DNA of 64,000 bases from an uncultured Solirubrobacteraceae bacterium (GTDB lineage Bacteria > Actinomycetota > Thermoleophilia > Solirubrobacterales > Solirubrobacteraceae): the NCBI GenBank assembly GCA_902806205.1, contig CADCVR010000001.1:159854-223853 (forward strand), given 5' to 3'. Shown here one piece after another: positions 51,681 through 60,545 of this stretch. How positions within the stretch are numbered: the first letter of the stretch is position 1; every line of letters begins with the position of its first letter. Below the pieces are notes generated by a model. It ran no database searches and was not told where the DNA came from. It was given only the letters and a program-made list of their open reading frames with translations. Made by a program: the position numbers and the translations under genes.

Positions 51681-52703
51681 CTACGGGCCGGCAGGCAGGC
51701 CCGCGGGGACCGGCGGAACGATCGGGATGCCCACGGGCGGGCCCGACGGAGCGTCCGACGGCGGGCCCGACGGAGTGCCCGATGGAGTGCCGGACGGGGG
51801 GCCGCCGGGAGTCCCGGCGGGCCGGCCACCGGGAGTGCCGGCCGGCGGGCCGGTCGGGTGGTTCTCGCGCATGCCCTGCGCGTCGGTGCGGGCCTGGGTG
51901 ACGATCTTCTTGACGAACGCGCGCACGAAGGCGGGCATGCGGTCGGACAGGCGGCTGAGGATGTCGGCGACCGAGCCGTGCTCGGCGGTCACCGCGTCAT
52001 AGGCCGTCTGCAGGCCCTGCTTGCTCTCCGCCGGCATGTCGGGGCTGGCGATCAGCGCGGCCAGCGTGTCCGCCGCCCTGTCCTGACCGTCGATGCTCGC
52101 CTTGATCGTCGCCGCCGTGCGGCGCTTGTTGGCGTCGGAGACCTTGGAGCTCACCAGCGCCTTGACTTCCGCGCGCGTCTCGTCGTCGCGGTCCTGCGCG
52201 AGCGCGGCGATCGCCCTGGCGATGCCGGTCTTGGCCTGCTCGGGCACCTCGCCCAGCAGCACGGTCAAGATCGAGATCGACTTGTCGCGCCCCTTCGTGT
52301 CGGCGCGCGCCGCTGCTGCGATCTTGTTCTCGTCGGCGCCGTCGGCCTTGAGCAGCGCCGCGGCGAGCTTCTCGACGTTCTGGCCCTGCTCGACGCCGAG
52401 CAGCACCTGGGCGAACGCGGCCTGCGCCTGCTCGTCGGCGGTACCGGCCTGGCGGCGCGCCTTGGCGGCGGCGGCGGTGGCGAGCCCCATCTCCCTGCGG
52501 CTCCTGGCGTAGGCGATCCGGGCCGCGCGGTCGTTGCTCCTGGCAAACAGCGAGACGGCGCGGTCAAGCGCCGTGTCGGCGCGATCGGTGTGTACCTGCA
52601 CGGCCTTGACGGCCGTCGGGACCCCAGCGCTGGCAGCGGCGGGCAGCGCCAGAGCGCCGGTGACGATCAGTGCCGAGGCGCTGATCCGAAGGTGAGAGGA
52701 CAA
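51681..52703 (-). CDS. secreted Ala-rich helical protein with Pro/Gly/Thr repeat tail
   Basis: Function not recognised. The 340 residues begin with a signal peptide (about 1-26, cleavage near AASAG), then a highly helical Ala/Lys/Asp/Arg-rich region (about 30-270) without Cys. It includes repeated short helices (ARADTKGRDKSISILTVLLGEVPEQAKTGIARAIAAL; LIASPDMPAESKQGLQ). The last 60 residues are a low-complexity tail of Gly-Pro-Pro/Gly-Thr-Pro repeats (about 275-340). The TTG start at 52703 is supported by an AGGAG six bases upstream. Not in an operon. I recall similar helical secreted proteins in Solirubrobacterales but know of no assigned role; envelope or surface function is a guess. Confidence 0.8.
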   Translation of the reverse strand: MSSHLRISASALIVTGALALPAAASAGVPTAVKAVQVHTDRADTALDRAVSLFARSNDRAARIAYARSRREMGLATAAAAKARRQAGTADEQAQAAFAQVLLGVEQGQNVEKLAAALLKADGADENKIAAAARADTKGRDKSISILTVLLGEVPEQAKTGIARAIAALAQDRDDETRAEVKALVSSKVSDANKRRTAATIKASIDGQDRAADTLAALIASPDMPAESKQGLQTAYDAVTAEHGSVADILSRLSDRMPAFVRAFVKKIVTQARTDAQGMRENHPTGPPAGTPGGRPAGTPGGPPSGTPSGTPSGPPSDAPSGPPVGIPIVPPVPAGLPAGP

Positions 52704-52865
52704 GCTGTGCTCCTATGAGATGGTGGACGCTTCAGCGCCTTACGGACGTTTCGGGTGCGCAACGCCGGAAGGCAAGCGACGTCAGGTTGCATATCGGCAC
52801 CGTTGGACGTTTGTTAGAGCACCTCGGTCGCTTCCCCGCCTCGCGGCGCCCCATCCCCGCCCCCG

Positions 52866-53195
52866 TCACAGCGCCGCGCCGATCATCCGTCCAACCGCGG
52901 CGGCGCCCAGGCCGAGGCCCAGCGCAGCGAGCAGCAGCCCCGCCGAGCGCCGCTCGTGGACGTCCGCCATCCAGGTGGAGAACGTCGTCAGCGAGCCGAG
53001 CAGCCCCACGCCGATCAGCACGCGCGTATCGCCGTCGAGCCCTGCGCCGGCGAGGAGGCCCAGCGCCAGCGCGCCGGCCAGGTTGACCACGAGGGTCCCC
53101 CGCGACGGGTCACGGAAAGCGCGCGTGATCACCACCCGCGCCACGGCGGCCCCGCCGCCGAGCAGCGCCACCCCCGCCCAGAGCACCGCGGTCAT
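52866..53195 (-). CDS. crcB: CrcB/Fluc fluoride channel subunit
   Basis: Fluoride-specific channel lowering cytoplasmic fluoride. The 109 residues have four TM helices, the RGTLVVNLAGALALG stretch with the pore-lining Asn, and the signature GLLGSLTTFSTW whose Phe/Ser/Thr form the fluoride path. Together with the next gene it gives two subunits that would assemble as an antiparallel heterodimer, a common Gram-positive arrangement. Start overlaps the partner's stop by 4 bases. No fluoride riboswitch was seen upstream of the pair. Confidence 0.92.
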   Translation of the reverse strand: MTAVLWAGVALLGGGAAVARVVITRAFRDPSRGTLVVNLAGALALGLLAGAGLDGDTRVLIGVGLLGSLTTFSTWMADVHERRSAGLLLAALGLGLGAAAVGRMIGAAL

Positions 53196-53551
53196 CGCGC
53201 GCCCGCCAGGCGGCGCCCGGTGTCGAGGGCGATCAGGCCGGCCGCGAGGGTCGCTGCCGCATAGCCCGCCGCCAGCCCGGGGTCGCCGTCGCGGAGGAGG
53301 TCGACCAGCTCCAGCTGGAGCGCGGAGAACGTCGTCATCCCGCCGCACAGGCCCGCCCCGAGCAGGCCGCGGCGTACGGTCCCCGGCGCGGTCAGACCCA
53401 GCACGGCACCGAGCGCAAGGCAGCCGGCGACGTTGACGACGAACGTCGCCCACGGCCACTGCCCGGGGACGACCGGCCACGCCTCGGCGATCCCGGTGCG
53501 TGCCAGCGCGCCGAGCGCTCCCCCGACGAAGACGGCGGCCAGCTCGCGCAT
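53192..53551 (-). CDS. crcB: CrcB/Fluc fluoride channel subunit
   Basis: Partner of the CrcB at 52866-53195. The 119 residues include GGALGALARTGI at the start, the conserved WATFVVNVAGCLALG (pore Asn) and GLCGGMTTFSALQLE. Four TM helices. The second of two tightly overlapping genes and probably the first transcribed, since it lies upstream on the minus strand. Similar length but clearly different sequence from its neighbour, consistent with opposite membrane orientation. Confidence 0.92.
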   Translation of the reverse strand: MRELAAVFVGGALGALARTGIAEAWPVVPGQWPWATFVVNVAGCLALGAVLGLTAPGTVRRGLLGAGLCGGMTTFSALQLELVDLLRDGDPGLAAGYAAATLAAGLIALDTGRRLAGAR

Positions 53552-53603
53552 CCGGCCAGCCTACGCTCGCGGGCCCCGCGGGCCGGCTCGTAGGCTGCAG
53601 GAC

Positions 53604-54635
53604 ATGAAGGGCTTTGCCTCAGACAACTACTCGGGTGCCCACCCCGAGGTGCTCGAGGCCATGGTGGCCGCCAACGCCGACCACGCCGCCGCCTACGGCG
53701 CCGATCCGTGGACCGCCCGGGCACACGAGCTCATCCGGGGACACTTCGGAGAGCACGCCCACTGCTTCCTGGTGTGGAACGGGACGGGGGCGAACGTCAC
53801 GATCCTGCGCGCGATGTGCCGCCCCTGGCACGCCGTCGTCTGCGCGGCGAGCGCACACGTCAACGTCGACGAGAGCGGTGCGCCGGAGTTCCACGTCGGC
53901 GCCAAGCTGCTCGACCTCCCGACCCCGGACGGGAAGCTCACGCCGGAGCTCGTCCGGTCGGCGGTCATCCGCGTCGGTGACGAGCACGCGGTGCAGGCGC
54001 GCGTCATCTCGATCACGCAGAGCACGGAGCTCGGCACGGTCTACACCCCGGCGGAGATCCGTGCCCTGGCCGACCTCGCGCACGCCAACGGCATGTACCT
54101 CCACGTCGACGGCGCCCGGCTGGCCAACGCCGCCGCGACCCTGAACTCGCCCCTGCGCGCGTTCACGACCGACACCGGCGTCGACGCGATCTCCTTCGGC
54201 GGCACGAAGAACGGCATGGTGGGCGGCGAGGCGGTCGTGCTGCTCGCGCCCGAGCTCGCCGACGGCTTCCCGTGGATCCGCAAGCAGTCGATGCAGTTGC
54301 CCTCCAAGGGGCGCTTCCTGGCCGCCCAGTTCGTCGCGCTGCTCGAAGGCGACCTGTGGCTGCGCTCCGCCTCCCACGCCAACGCGATGGGTGCCCGGCT
54401 CGCGCGGGCCGTCGCGCACCTCCCCGGCGTCCGCGTCACGCGGCCGACCCAGGCCAACGTCGTCTTCGCGATCCTCGATCCGACCGTGACCGCGCACCTC
54501 CAGCAGGCGTGGCCGTTCTACGTCTGGGACGCCGCCACAGGGGAGGTGCGCTGGATGTGCTCCTGGGACACCACCCCGGAGGAGGTCGACGCGTTCGCGG
54601 CCGCGATCGCCGACGCGGTCACCGTCGCGGCTTGA
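53604..54635 (+). CDS. ltaE: low-specificity L-threonine aldolase family (PLP)
   Basis: Cleaves threonine and allo-threonine to glycine and acetaldehyde. The 343 residues begin MKGFASDNYSGAHPEVLEAM, the family opening, and contain the PLP-site Lys in ISFGGTKNGMVGGEAVV, the aspartate HVDGARLANAA and the domain join KQSMQLPSKGRFLAAQF. The frame is open well upstream, but the ATG at 53604 has a GCAGGA site and matches the family start. Its 3' end overlaps the convergent SGNH hydrolase gene by 17 bases. Other PLP lyases of the aromatic or serine type are less likely. Confidence 0.93.
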   Translation: MKGFASDNYSGAHPEVLEAMVAANADHAAAYGADPWTARAHELIRGHFGEHAHCFLVWNGTGANVTILRAMCRPWHAVVCAASAHVNVDESGAPEFHVGAKLLDLPTPDGKLTPELVRSAVIRVGDEHAVQARVISITQSTELGTVYTPAEIRALADLAHANGMYLHVDGARLANAAATLNSPLRAFTTDTGVDAISFGGTKNGMVGGEAVVLLAPELADGFPWIRKQSMQLPSKGRFLAAQFVALLEGDLWLRSASHANAMGARLARAVAHLPGVRVTRPTQANVVFAILDPTVTAHLQQAWPFYVWDAATGEVRWMCSWDTTPEEVDAFAAAIADAVTVAA

Positions 54636-55860
54636 GCCGCGTGACGCGGAACGACGTCGTCTGCGCCGGGCTGGAGCTCCCGCGGCGGGTGGCCGTGGCG
54701 GTCGCGGCGTAGCGGCCGGGCGCGGTCAGCCGGCGAGGACCGACCGCCAGGCGGTTGACCCCGGGGAGCCCGTCGACGCGCACCGTTCGCAGAACACGCG
54801 AGAGTCGCTTGCACGGCTTGCTCGGCTCGTTGGCGAGTCTCGGCGGCCGGCACCGCCCGCCCTCCCGGCGCCCTCTGAGCTCGCGGCGCAAGCTGACCGT
54901 CACGGCGGCCGGCTGGTCGAGCGTGTAGGTGAAGCGTGCCTTCGAACCGGACCTGATACGCGGGCGGACGCTCGACAGGGCGGTGAGCAGCGGCGCCGGC
55001 AGCGGCCGTGCGAGCACGTCGAGGACGACGCGCGCCAGATGCTGCTGACCGAGGGCGTTGGGGTGCCAGGGGTAGGCCGGAGAGGTCGGGATCGGGCCCT
55101 CCCACCACTTCTGGCCGGGCGCCGTGCAGACGTCGTGGCCGATCGCGGTGGAGTAGCTGTCGGCGAACTCGGCGTCGTTGGCGACGGCCTGCTCGGCGAG
55201 CACGGCGTTGAGCTTGACGAGCAGCTCGTCGAAGTACCGGAGGTCGTCCTGGCTGAACTGCACGAGCGGCGAACAGCTACGTCCGTCGTTGGGCACGATG
55301 CTGGGGTAGCCGAGCACGACGACACGTGCCTGCGGTGCGCGCTCGTGGATGCCCTGCAGCACCGCGGCGACCTTGGGAGCGGTGGCCGTGATCGCGCGGT
55401 TCAGCGAGTTCTGGCCGCTCGAGCCGGACGAGTCGCGGCAGGAGGTGGCCACAGGCTGCAGCAGACTGTGCAACGGGCAGACGCCGATCACCCGCCCGAG
55501 CTCGGCGTCGTTGAACCCGATGCTGAGCGTCACGAGCCGGACATCAGCCCCGAGCGCGTCGAACTGCGGCGGGTTCTCGGTGAACGGCTGACGCGTCGTC
55601 ATCGCCTGCGTCGTCGCGGCCGAACAGCTCACGTCGCGCTGTTGTGCGGTCCGCAGCGACCGCGCGACGATCGCCGGGTAGTTGTTGGTGGAGCGCAGGC
55701 ACAAGATCGGGCCGTCTCCGGGAGACGGCACCAGCGGACCCGCCGTGTAGGAGTCACCGAGCGCCACGTACGGGCTGCCCGGGCCCGCCGCCTGCCCCGC
55801 GGCCGGCCAGAGCAGCACGACAGACGTGACCAGCGTCAACGCCCTGAGCGCGCGGCACAC
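54619..55860 (-). CDS. secreted SGNH/GDSL-like esterase
   Basis: Extracellular ester hydrolase, 413 residues. Signal peptide about 1-24 (ALRALTLVTSVVLLWPAAGQA), then the hydrolase blocks: YVALGDSYTAG (catalytic Ser), SIGFNDAELG (Asn), and YPWHPNALGQQH (His). There is no Asp three residues before the His, as in actinobacterial esterases that use a backbone carbonyl instead. Several Cys (CLRSTN, SCSA, CPLH, SCRDS, SCSP, VCTAPG) suggest disulfides. The C-terminal 90 residues form a separate basic beta domain (VRPRIRSGSKARFTYTLDQPAAVTVSL). The start at GTG 55860 has a GGAG site; GTG 55893 is an alternative. Length resembles Streptomyces lipases. Confidence 0.87.
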   Translation of the reverse strand: MCRALRALTLVTSVVLLWPAAGQAAGPGSPYVALGDSYTAGPLVPSPGDGPILCLRSTNNYPAIVARSLRTAQQRDVSCSAATTQAMTTRQPFTENPPQFDALGADVRLVTLSIGFNDAELGRVIGVCPLHSLLQPVATSCRDSSGSSGQNSLNRAITATAPKVAAVLQGIHERAPQARVVVLGYPSIVPNDGRSCSPLVQFSQDDLRYFDELLVKLNAVLAEQAVANDAEFADSYSTAIGHDVCTAPGQKWWEGPIPTSPAYPWHPNALGQQHLARVVLDVLARPLPAPLLTALSSVRPRIRSGSKARFTYTLDQPAAVTVSLRRELRGRREGGRCRPPRLANEPSKPCKRLSRVLRTVRVDGLPGVNRLAVGPRRLTAPGRYAATATATRRGSSSPAQTTSFRVTRLKPRR

Positions 55861-55924
55861 ACCCTCTCCCGGACGTCCCCCTCGCGTCAGCACAAGGAGT
55901 GACTGTACTCGCGGGAAGGCGAGG

Positions 55925-56656
55925 TCAAGCGCCACAGCGCTCGGACTCGGAGCGGACCAGCAGCCGCTCCGCCGCCGCGCCGAAACCCAGGCCGATGACG
56001 AGCCAGAGCGTCGCGTTGGTCCCCAGCGACGCCAGGCGGAAGTCGTAGAGCACGTCGGCCGGGAAGCCTGGCGGGGTCTCGGGCAGCGAGGGCAGGAGCA
56101 GCTGTGCCACGGCGATCGAGGCGACGAACACGCCCCCCGCGACCACCGCGGCGTTCCAGGCTCCCAGCCGCGCCAGGAGCTCAGCGCGAACGCGCACGGC
56201 GGCGACGAGGGCGACCGCCGTGATCGCGACCATGGCGAAGCCCAGCAGCGTGCGCTGGTCGATGGTCGCGGGATCGCCCACCGCCGGCGGGTTCGCCGGG
56301 TACTTCGTGAACGGCACGAGCGTGATCGTCGCGAAGGCCGCGAAGGCCAGCGCCGCCGCCATCGGGCGGGCGCCGACGATCCCGACGCGGCCGTAGGCGT
56401 AGGCGTAGACGAGCGCGAAGAGGCCGCCGAGGGCGACGCCGAGGGCGACCGTTCCAGTCGACAGGCCGATCGTGCGCTGGACGCCGCGACTGACGAGCTC
56501 GGCCTCAGGGGGCGCACCCGACCGCGCGGCCACCAGCTCCTCGAAGGCGATCGCGGCCTCGACCTGCGGCTCGCCGAAGGCGAGGGCGAACGCGAACGCG
56601 AGTACGCCCGCCAGCAGGCCGACGAGCAGACCCCGCACGAGCAGGGAGCGCACCAT
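55925..56656 (-). CDS. cbtA: cobalt transporter subunit CbtA
   Basis: Predicted membrane component for cobalt uptake, 243 residues with about six TM helices. Conserved CbtA features: a first helix RSLLVRGLLVGLLAGVLAFAFALAFGEPQVEAAI, the SRGVQRTIGLSTGTVALGVALGGLF stretch, PFTKYPANPPAVGDPATIDQRT, and the final LGTNATLWLVIGLGFGAAAERL. It follows cbtB by 18 bases on the same transcript and both sit behind a cobalamin riboswitch. The transport mechanism is not established for the family. Confidence 0.9.
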   Translation of the reverse strand: MVRSLLVRGLLVGLLAGVLAFAFALAFGEPQVEAAIAFEELVAARSGAPPEAELVSRGVQRTIGLSTGTVALGVALGGLFALVYAYAYGRVGIVGARPMAAALAFAAFATITLVPFTKYPANPPAVGDPATIDQRTLLGFAMVAITAVALVAAVRVRAELLARLGAWNAAVVAGGVFVASIAVAQLLLPSLPETPPGFPADVLYDFRLASLGTNATLWLVIGLGFGAAAERLLVRSESERCGA

Positions 56657-56674
56657 CCCGGGCCGGGCCCGGGC

Positions 56675-56887
56675 TCAGTGGCAGGGGAAGCCGAGCAGGT
56701 GCCGCGCGTCGTGCACGAACTCGTGGACGGTTCCGCCGCCGACGAGCGACGCCGCGCCTTCGTCCGCCCCGACGAAGTACACGACCAGCGTGAGGAGCAG
56801 GCCGCCGAGGACCGCGTAGGGCAGGAGCTCGCCGGGAGTGACGATGGGGCCCGCGATTGCTTCGCGTTCGGTGAGCACTTCGGACAT
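56675..56887 (-). CDS. cbtB: cobalt transporter subunit CbtB
   Basis: Tiny membrane protein (70 residues) that partners CbtA. One TM helix (about 22-43, LPYAVLGGLLLTLVVYFVGAD) and a C-terminal metal-ligand tail, HEFVHDARHLLGFPCH, with four His and one Cys, the defining feature of CbtB and the likely cobalt-binding site. The ATG at 56887 is preceded by a perfect AGGAGG seven bases away. First gene behind the riboswitch. Confidence 0.92.
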   Translation of the reverse strand: MSEVLTEREAIAGPIVTPGELLPYAVLGGLLLTLVVYFVGADEGAASLVGGGTVHEFVHDARHLLGFPCH

Positions 56888-56924
56888 GCGAGGACCTCCT
56901 GGGATGACGCGTCCCGTCGTGGAC

Positions 56925-57075
56925 TTTGGCCGTCTGACGCTGAAGGGTCTGGCTTCCAGGAACTCGGAGAGTTCATGGTCCACAGTGGCGCGACCGCGCC
57001 GGACTCCCACCGGCTTCCTCCGCCGTCAGGCGTGGCGGGAGCATATCCGGCGGCTGTGCGCCGTGCCGCCCGTGT
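56925..57075 (-). promoter_or_regulatory. cobalamin riboswitch controlling cbtBA
   Basis: Conserved cobalamin-aptamer parts are visible on the minus strand: GGAAGCCGGTGGGAGTCCGGC (paired stem 56998-57014), the GGCGCGGTCGCGCCACTGTGG segment (56980-57000, with the invariant GCCACTG) and the 3' B12-box-like TGGAAGCCAGACCC (about 56945-56957). It ends about 55 bases before the cbtB ATG. Cobalamin would be expected to switch cobalt uptake off. The edges are approximate since the outer helix was not traced fully. Confidence 0.88.
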
Positions 57076-57165
57076 CCGCACGAGGCCACGGGCCGCGGCG
57101 GGGCGGAATATGATGCTCGATGTGCCACACCCCACGCCGGGTTCGTCGCCGCCGGGGGCCACGCC

Positions 57166-58386
57166 GTGATCAGCGACCGCTGCCCCGGGGTCCTGCGCCT
57201 GCACGCGGCCGCCGACGGGCACATGGCGCGCGTCCGGCTTCCGGGCGGCCGGCTGTCGGAGAGGGGGCTGCGCGCCGTCGCGGCGCTCGCAGATCGGGGC
57301 AACGGTGTGGTCGAGCTGACCTCGCGCGCCAGCCTGCAGGTCCGCGGCCTGGAAGCCCACGACGCGGGTCCGGCTGCCGACGCGCTGTGGGAGGCGGGCC
57401 TGCTGCCGTCGCCCGAGCACGACCGGGTGCGCAACATCCTCGCCTCCCCCTTCGGTGGCCGCCATCCGGCCGCGGCGCTCCGCGTCGACGACGTCGTGTC
57501 CGCGCTGGACCGTGCGCTCTGCGGCGACGCGGAGCTGGCGGGACTCCCCGGCCGCTTCCTGTTCCTCGTCGAAGACGGCAGCGGGACGCTCGGCCGCCAG
57601 CGCGCCGACGTGGCGCTCGTGGCCTGCGACGGCGGCCACCGCCTGCGGCTGGAGCTGTCGGGGCGACCGACGACCCTGGACGCGGCGCCGACCGGCGCCC
57701 CCACCTTGGCGCTGGACGCGGCGCGGGCGTTCATGGCACTGCGGGGGACCGACGCCGGGGCCGGCTGGCGCATCGACGACCTCCCCGACGGGCCCGCCCG
57801 TGTCGCGCGCGCGCTCGGAGGCGCACCGGGTGAAGCCGTCCGCGTCACCCCGCAGCCGGCGGTGGCCGGCACCGTCGAGCAGCGCGACGGACGGTTCGCC
57901 GTCACGGCACTGGCGCCGCTCGGGCGCGTCGACCGCACGACGCTGCACGCGCTCGCCGCCGCGCTCGACGGCGCGGCGGCGACGCTCGCGGTGTCGCCCG
58001 CGCGGACGCTCACCTTCGTCGACGTCCCCGCCGGCAGCCTCCGGCGGCTGACCGCGGAGCTCGAGGCCGCCGGCCTGATCACCACCGCCGACTCCGGGTG
58101 GGACGGGATCTCGGCCTGCGCGGGACTCGGCGCCTGCGTCAGCGCCCGCGTGGACGTGCGCGCCGCCGCCGCCCGCCGTGCGCTCGCCCGGGGGGCACGA
58201 ACGGGTCCCGCGCCCGCGGAGCACTGGGCTGCGTGCGAGCGTGGCTGCGGGTGCCCCCCGTCGGCGCCGGTGGTCGTCACCGCCACCGGCGACGCGGTCC
58301 GCGTCGAGCGCGCCGGCACCACCACCAGCGTCGCGACGGTCGACGACGCCGTGGCCCTGCTGGACGCTCGAGGGGCATCCCGGTGA
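57166..58386 (+). CDS. cobG: precorrin-3B synthase
   Basis: Oxygen-dependent hydroxylation and ring contraction set-up of precorrin-3A in the aerobic cobalamin pathway. The 406-residue protein belongs to the nitrite/sulfite reductase-like siroheme/Fe4S4 family: two ferredoxin-like repeats and the cluster motif CAGLGAC (C-x5-C) followed by CERGC (C-x3-C) near 310-360. The GTG start at 57166 is used ([12 protein letters not shown]). CobG is found only in the aerobic route. It heads a plus-strand run with cobH and cobIJ, each overlapping by 4 bases (GTGA). Its upstream region faces the cbt riboswitch, but no separate B12 aptamer is seen on this strand. Confidence 0.9.
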   Translation: MISDRCPGVLRLHAAADGHMARVRLPGGRLSERGLRAVAALADRGNGVVELTSRASLQVRGLEAHDAGPAADALWEAGLLPSPEHDRVRNILASPFGGRHPAAALRVDDVVSALDRALCGDAELAGLPGRFLFLVEDGSGTLGRQRADVALVACDGGHRLRLELSGRPTTLDAAPTGAPTLALDAARAFMALRGTDAGAGWRIDDLPDGPARVARALGGAPGEAVRVTPQPAVAGTVEQRDGRFAVTALAPLGRVDRTTLHALAAALDGAAATLAVSPARTLTFVDVPAGSLRRLTAELEAAGLITTADSGWDGISACAGLGACVSARVDVRAAAARRALARGARTGPAPAEHWAACERGCGCPPSAPVVVTATGDAVRVERAGTTTSVATVDDAVALLDARGASR

Positions 58387-59012
58387 CCACCGGCTACCTG
58401 CGCGACGGTCCCGAGATCTACCGGCGCTCGTTCGCCACGATCCGCGCCGAGACCGACTTGGCCGGCACCGAGCCGGTTCTCGAGCGCACCATCGTGCGCA
58501 TGATCCACGCCTGCGGCATGGTCGACCTCGCCGACAGCGTCGTCGCGTCCCCCGGGTTCGCGCGGGCCGCCGAGGCCGCGCTGCAGGCCGGCGCACCCGT
58601 CCTGTGCGACACGAACATGGTCGCCTCGGGCGTCACGCGCTCGCGACTGCCGGCCGGCAACGACGTCGTCTGCACGCTGGCCGACCCGCGCGTCGCGTCA
58701 CTGGCCGCCGAGCACGGCACCACCCGTACCGCCGCCGCCGTCGAGCTGTGGCGCGAGCGCCTCGAGGGCGCGGTCGTGGCCATCGGCAACGCGCCGACAG
58801 CCCTCTTCCGCCTTCTGGAGCTCGTCGCCGCGGGCGGGCCGCGGCCGGCGGCCGTCGTCGGGATCCCCGTGGGCTTCGTCGGCGCCGCCGAGTCCAAGGT
58901 CGCGCTGGCCGAGCAGAAGCTCGGCCTGGAGTTCCTGGTCGTCCACGGTCGACGCGGCGGCAGCGCGATCGCGGCCGCCGCCGTCAATGCGCTCGCGAGC
59001 GTCGCCGAGTGA
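58383..59012 (+). CDS. cobH: precorrin-8X methylmutase
   Basis: Moves a methyl from C-11 to C-12 to give hydrogenobyrinate. The 209 residues show the family signatures: [18 protein letters not shown] with the catalytic His, [34 protein letters not shown] and [18 protein letters not shown]. Normal length. GTG start overlapping the cobG stop; overlap with cobIJ downstream. Isomerase without cofactor, cytoplasmic. Confidence 0.96.
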   Translation: MTTGYLRDGPEIYRRSFATIRAETDLAGTEPVLERTIVRMIHACGMVDLADSVVASPGFARAAEAALQAGAPVLCDTNMVASGVTRSRLPAGNDVVCTLADPRVASLAAEHGTTRTAAAVELWRERLEGAVVAIGNAPTALFRLLELVAAGGPRPAAVVGIPVGFVGAAESKVALAEQKLGLEFLVVHGRRGGSAIAAAAVNALASVAE

Positions 59013-60529
59013 GCGCCGCGCCCGCCGGTCCCGGCCGTCTGTACGGCGTGGGCGTCGGCCCGGGCGACCCGGACCTCGTCACGCTGAAGGCCGCGCGCCT
59101 GATCGCCGCCGCCGACGTGGTCGCCTACCCGGTGGCGCCGCGCGCGACGAGCGGGGGCGTGGCCCGCACCATCGCCGGGCCCCACCTGCGCTCCGGGGTC
59201 GTCGAGGTCGCGCTGACCTACCCCGTCACGATCGAGCCCAGCGAGCACCCCGGGGGTTACGAGGCGGCGATCACCGACTTCTACGACGAGAGCGCGGCGG
59301 AGCTCGCCGGCCACCTGGACGCCGGCCGCGACGTCGTGGTCCTCTGTGAGGGCGACCCGTTCTTCTACGGCTCCTACATGTACCTGCACGAGCGCCTCGC
59401 GCACCGCTACGTCACCGAAGTCGTGCCGGGGGTGACGTCGTTCAGCGCCGCGGCGGCCGCGGCGGGCACGCCGCTGGCCAAGCGCGACGACGTGCTGACG
59501 ATCCTGCCGGGCACGCTGCCCGCCGACGTCCTGGCCGCGCGCCTGCGCACCACCGACGCCGCGGTCGTCATGAAGCTCGGGCGCACCTTCGCCGGCGTCC
59601 GCGACGCCGCCGAGGCCGCCGGCGTCGCCGAGCGCGCGGTGTACGTGGAACGAGCCAGCTCCCCGCGGGAGCACTCGGCCGCCCTCCGTGACGTCGACCC
59701 CGGGGAGGTCCCCTACATGTCGCTCGTGCTCGTGCCGACCGCGCACGGACGGGCGACGGACGCCGGCGCCGCCGGCAGCGTCACGGTCGTCGGCCTGGGG
59801 CCCGCCGGGCCGCAGTGGCTGACGCCCGAGGCGCAGTCCGAGCTCGCCGGGGCGGACGTCCTCATCGGCTACAAGACCTACATCGACCGCGTCGCGCCAC
59901 GACACGGTCAGCAGCGCTTCGCGACCGACAACCGGGTCGAGGCCGACCGCGCGCGGCACGCCCTGGACCTCGCGGCCGCCGGGTCGCGCGTCGCGGTGGT
60001 CTCCTCGGGCGATCCGGGGATCTTCGCGATGGCCTCGGCGGTGCTCGAGGCCCTCGAGAACGCCGACGGCGCGGCGGGTGCCGTGGAGGTGCGGGTCGTG
60101 CCGGGGCTGTCGGCCATGCAGGTGGCCGCGTCCCGGGTCGGCGCGCCGCTCGGCCACGACTTCGCGGTGGTGTCCCTCTCGGACGTCCTCAAGCCGTGGG
60201 CGGTCATCGAACGCCGGCTCGAGGCGGCCGCCGGGGCGGACATGGCGCTCGCGCTGTACAACCCGGCCTCCAGGACCCGGCGCGAGCAGCTCGAGCGGGC
60301 GATGACGACGCTGCGCCGTCACCGCGGGCCCGGCACGCCGGTGGTGGTGGCGCGCGCGGTGGGCTCGGACGCGGAGAGCGTCACCGTCACGACGCTGGGC
60401 GCGCTCGACCTCGACGCGGTCGACATGCGGACGCTGCTCATCGTCGGCTCCTCGACGACGCGGATCATCAGCGCCAACGGCGCGGGCGGGGGCGACCGCG
60501 TCTACACGCCGCGCCGCCACCCGGGCTGA
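59009..60529 (+). CDS. cobIJ: precorrin-2 C20-methyltransferase / precorrin-3B C17-methyltransferase fusion
   Basis: Two SAM-dependent tetrapyrrole methylases in one 506-residue chain. The N-terminal CobI half (about 1-245) starts [22 protein letters not shown] and includes [18 protein letters not shown] and [12 protein letters not shown]. The C-terminal CobJ half (about 250-500) starts [18 protein letters not shown] and includes [20 protein letters not shown] and [16 protein letters not shown]. Each half has a full set of methylase motifs. Such CobIJ fusions are common in actinobacteria. Converges on cobK with 16 bases between stops. Confidence 0.95.
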   Translation: MSAAPAGPGRLYGVGVGPGDPDLVTLKAARLIAAADVVAYPVAPRATSGGVARTIAGPHLRSGVVEVALTYPVTIEPSEHPGGYEAAITDFYDESAAELAGHLDAGRDVVVLCEGDPFFYGSYMYLHERLAHRYVTEVVPGVTSFSAAAAAAGTPLAKRDDVLTILPGTLPADVLAARLRTTDAAVVMKLGRTFAGVRDAAEAAGVAERAVYVERASSPREHSAALRDVDPGEVPYMSLVLVPTAHGRATDAGAAGSVTVVGLGPAGPQWLTPEAQSELAGADVLIGYKTYIDRVAPRHGQQRFATDNRVEADRARHALDLAAAGSRVAVVSSGDPGIFAMASAVLEALENADGAAGAVEVRVVPGLSAMQVAASRVGAPLGHDFAVVSLSDVLKPWAVIERRLEAAAGADMALALYNPASRTRREQLERAMTTLRRHRGPGTPVVVARAVGSDAESVTVTTLGALDLDAVDMRTLLIVGSSTTRIISANGAGGGDRVYTPRRHPG

Positions 60530-60545
60530 GCCTCCGCCTGCGCAG

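Noticed and set aside
53552..53603. Possible fluoride riboswitch ahead of the crcB pair
   Set aside because: The 52 bases upstream are too short and lack the conserved fluoride aptamer pattern; the ltaE gene starts on the other side.
57111..57169. A small frame (MLDVPHPTPGSS...) ending just inside cobG, as a possible leader peptide
   Set aside because: Eighteen codons, Pro/Gly-rich, with no ribosome site or B12-related feature; likely chance.
55861..58596. Upstream extension of the SGNH hydrolase frame, giving 1325 codons in total
   Set aside because: Only the last part resembles a protein family; the rest is antisense to cobG/cobH and overlaps cbtAB in another frame.
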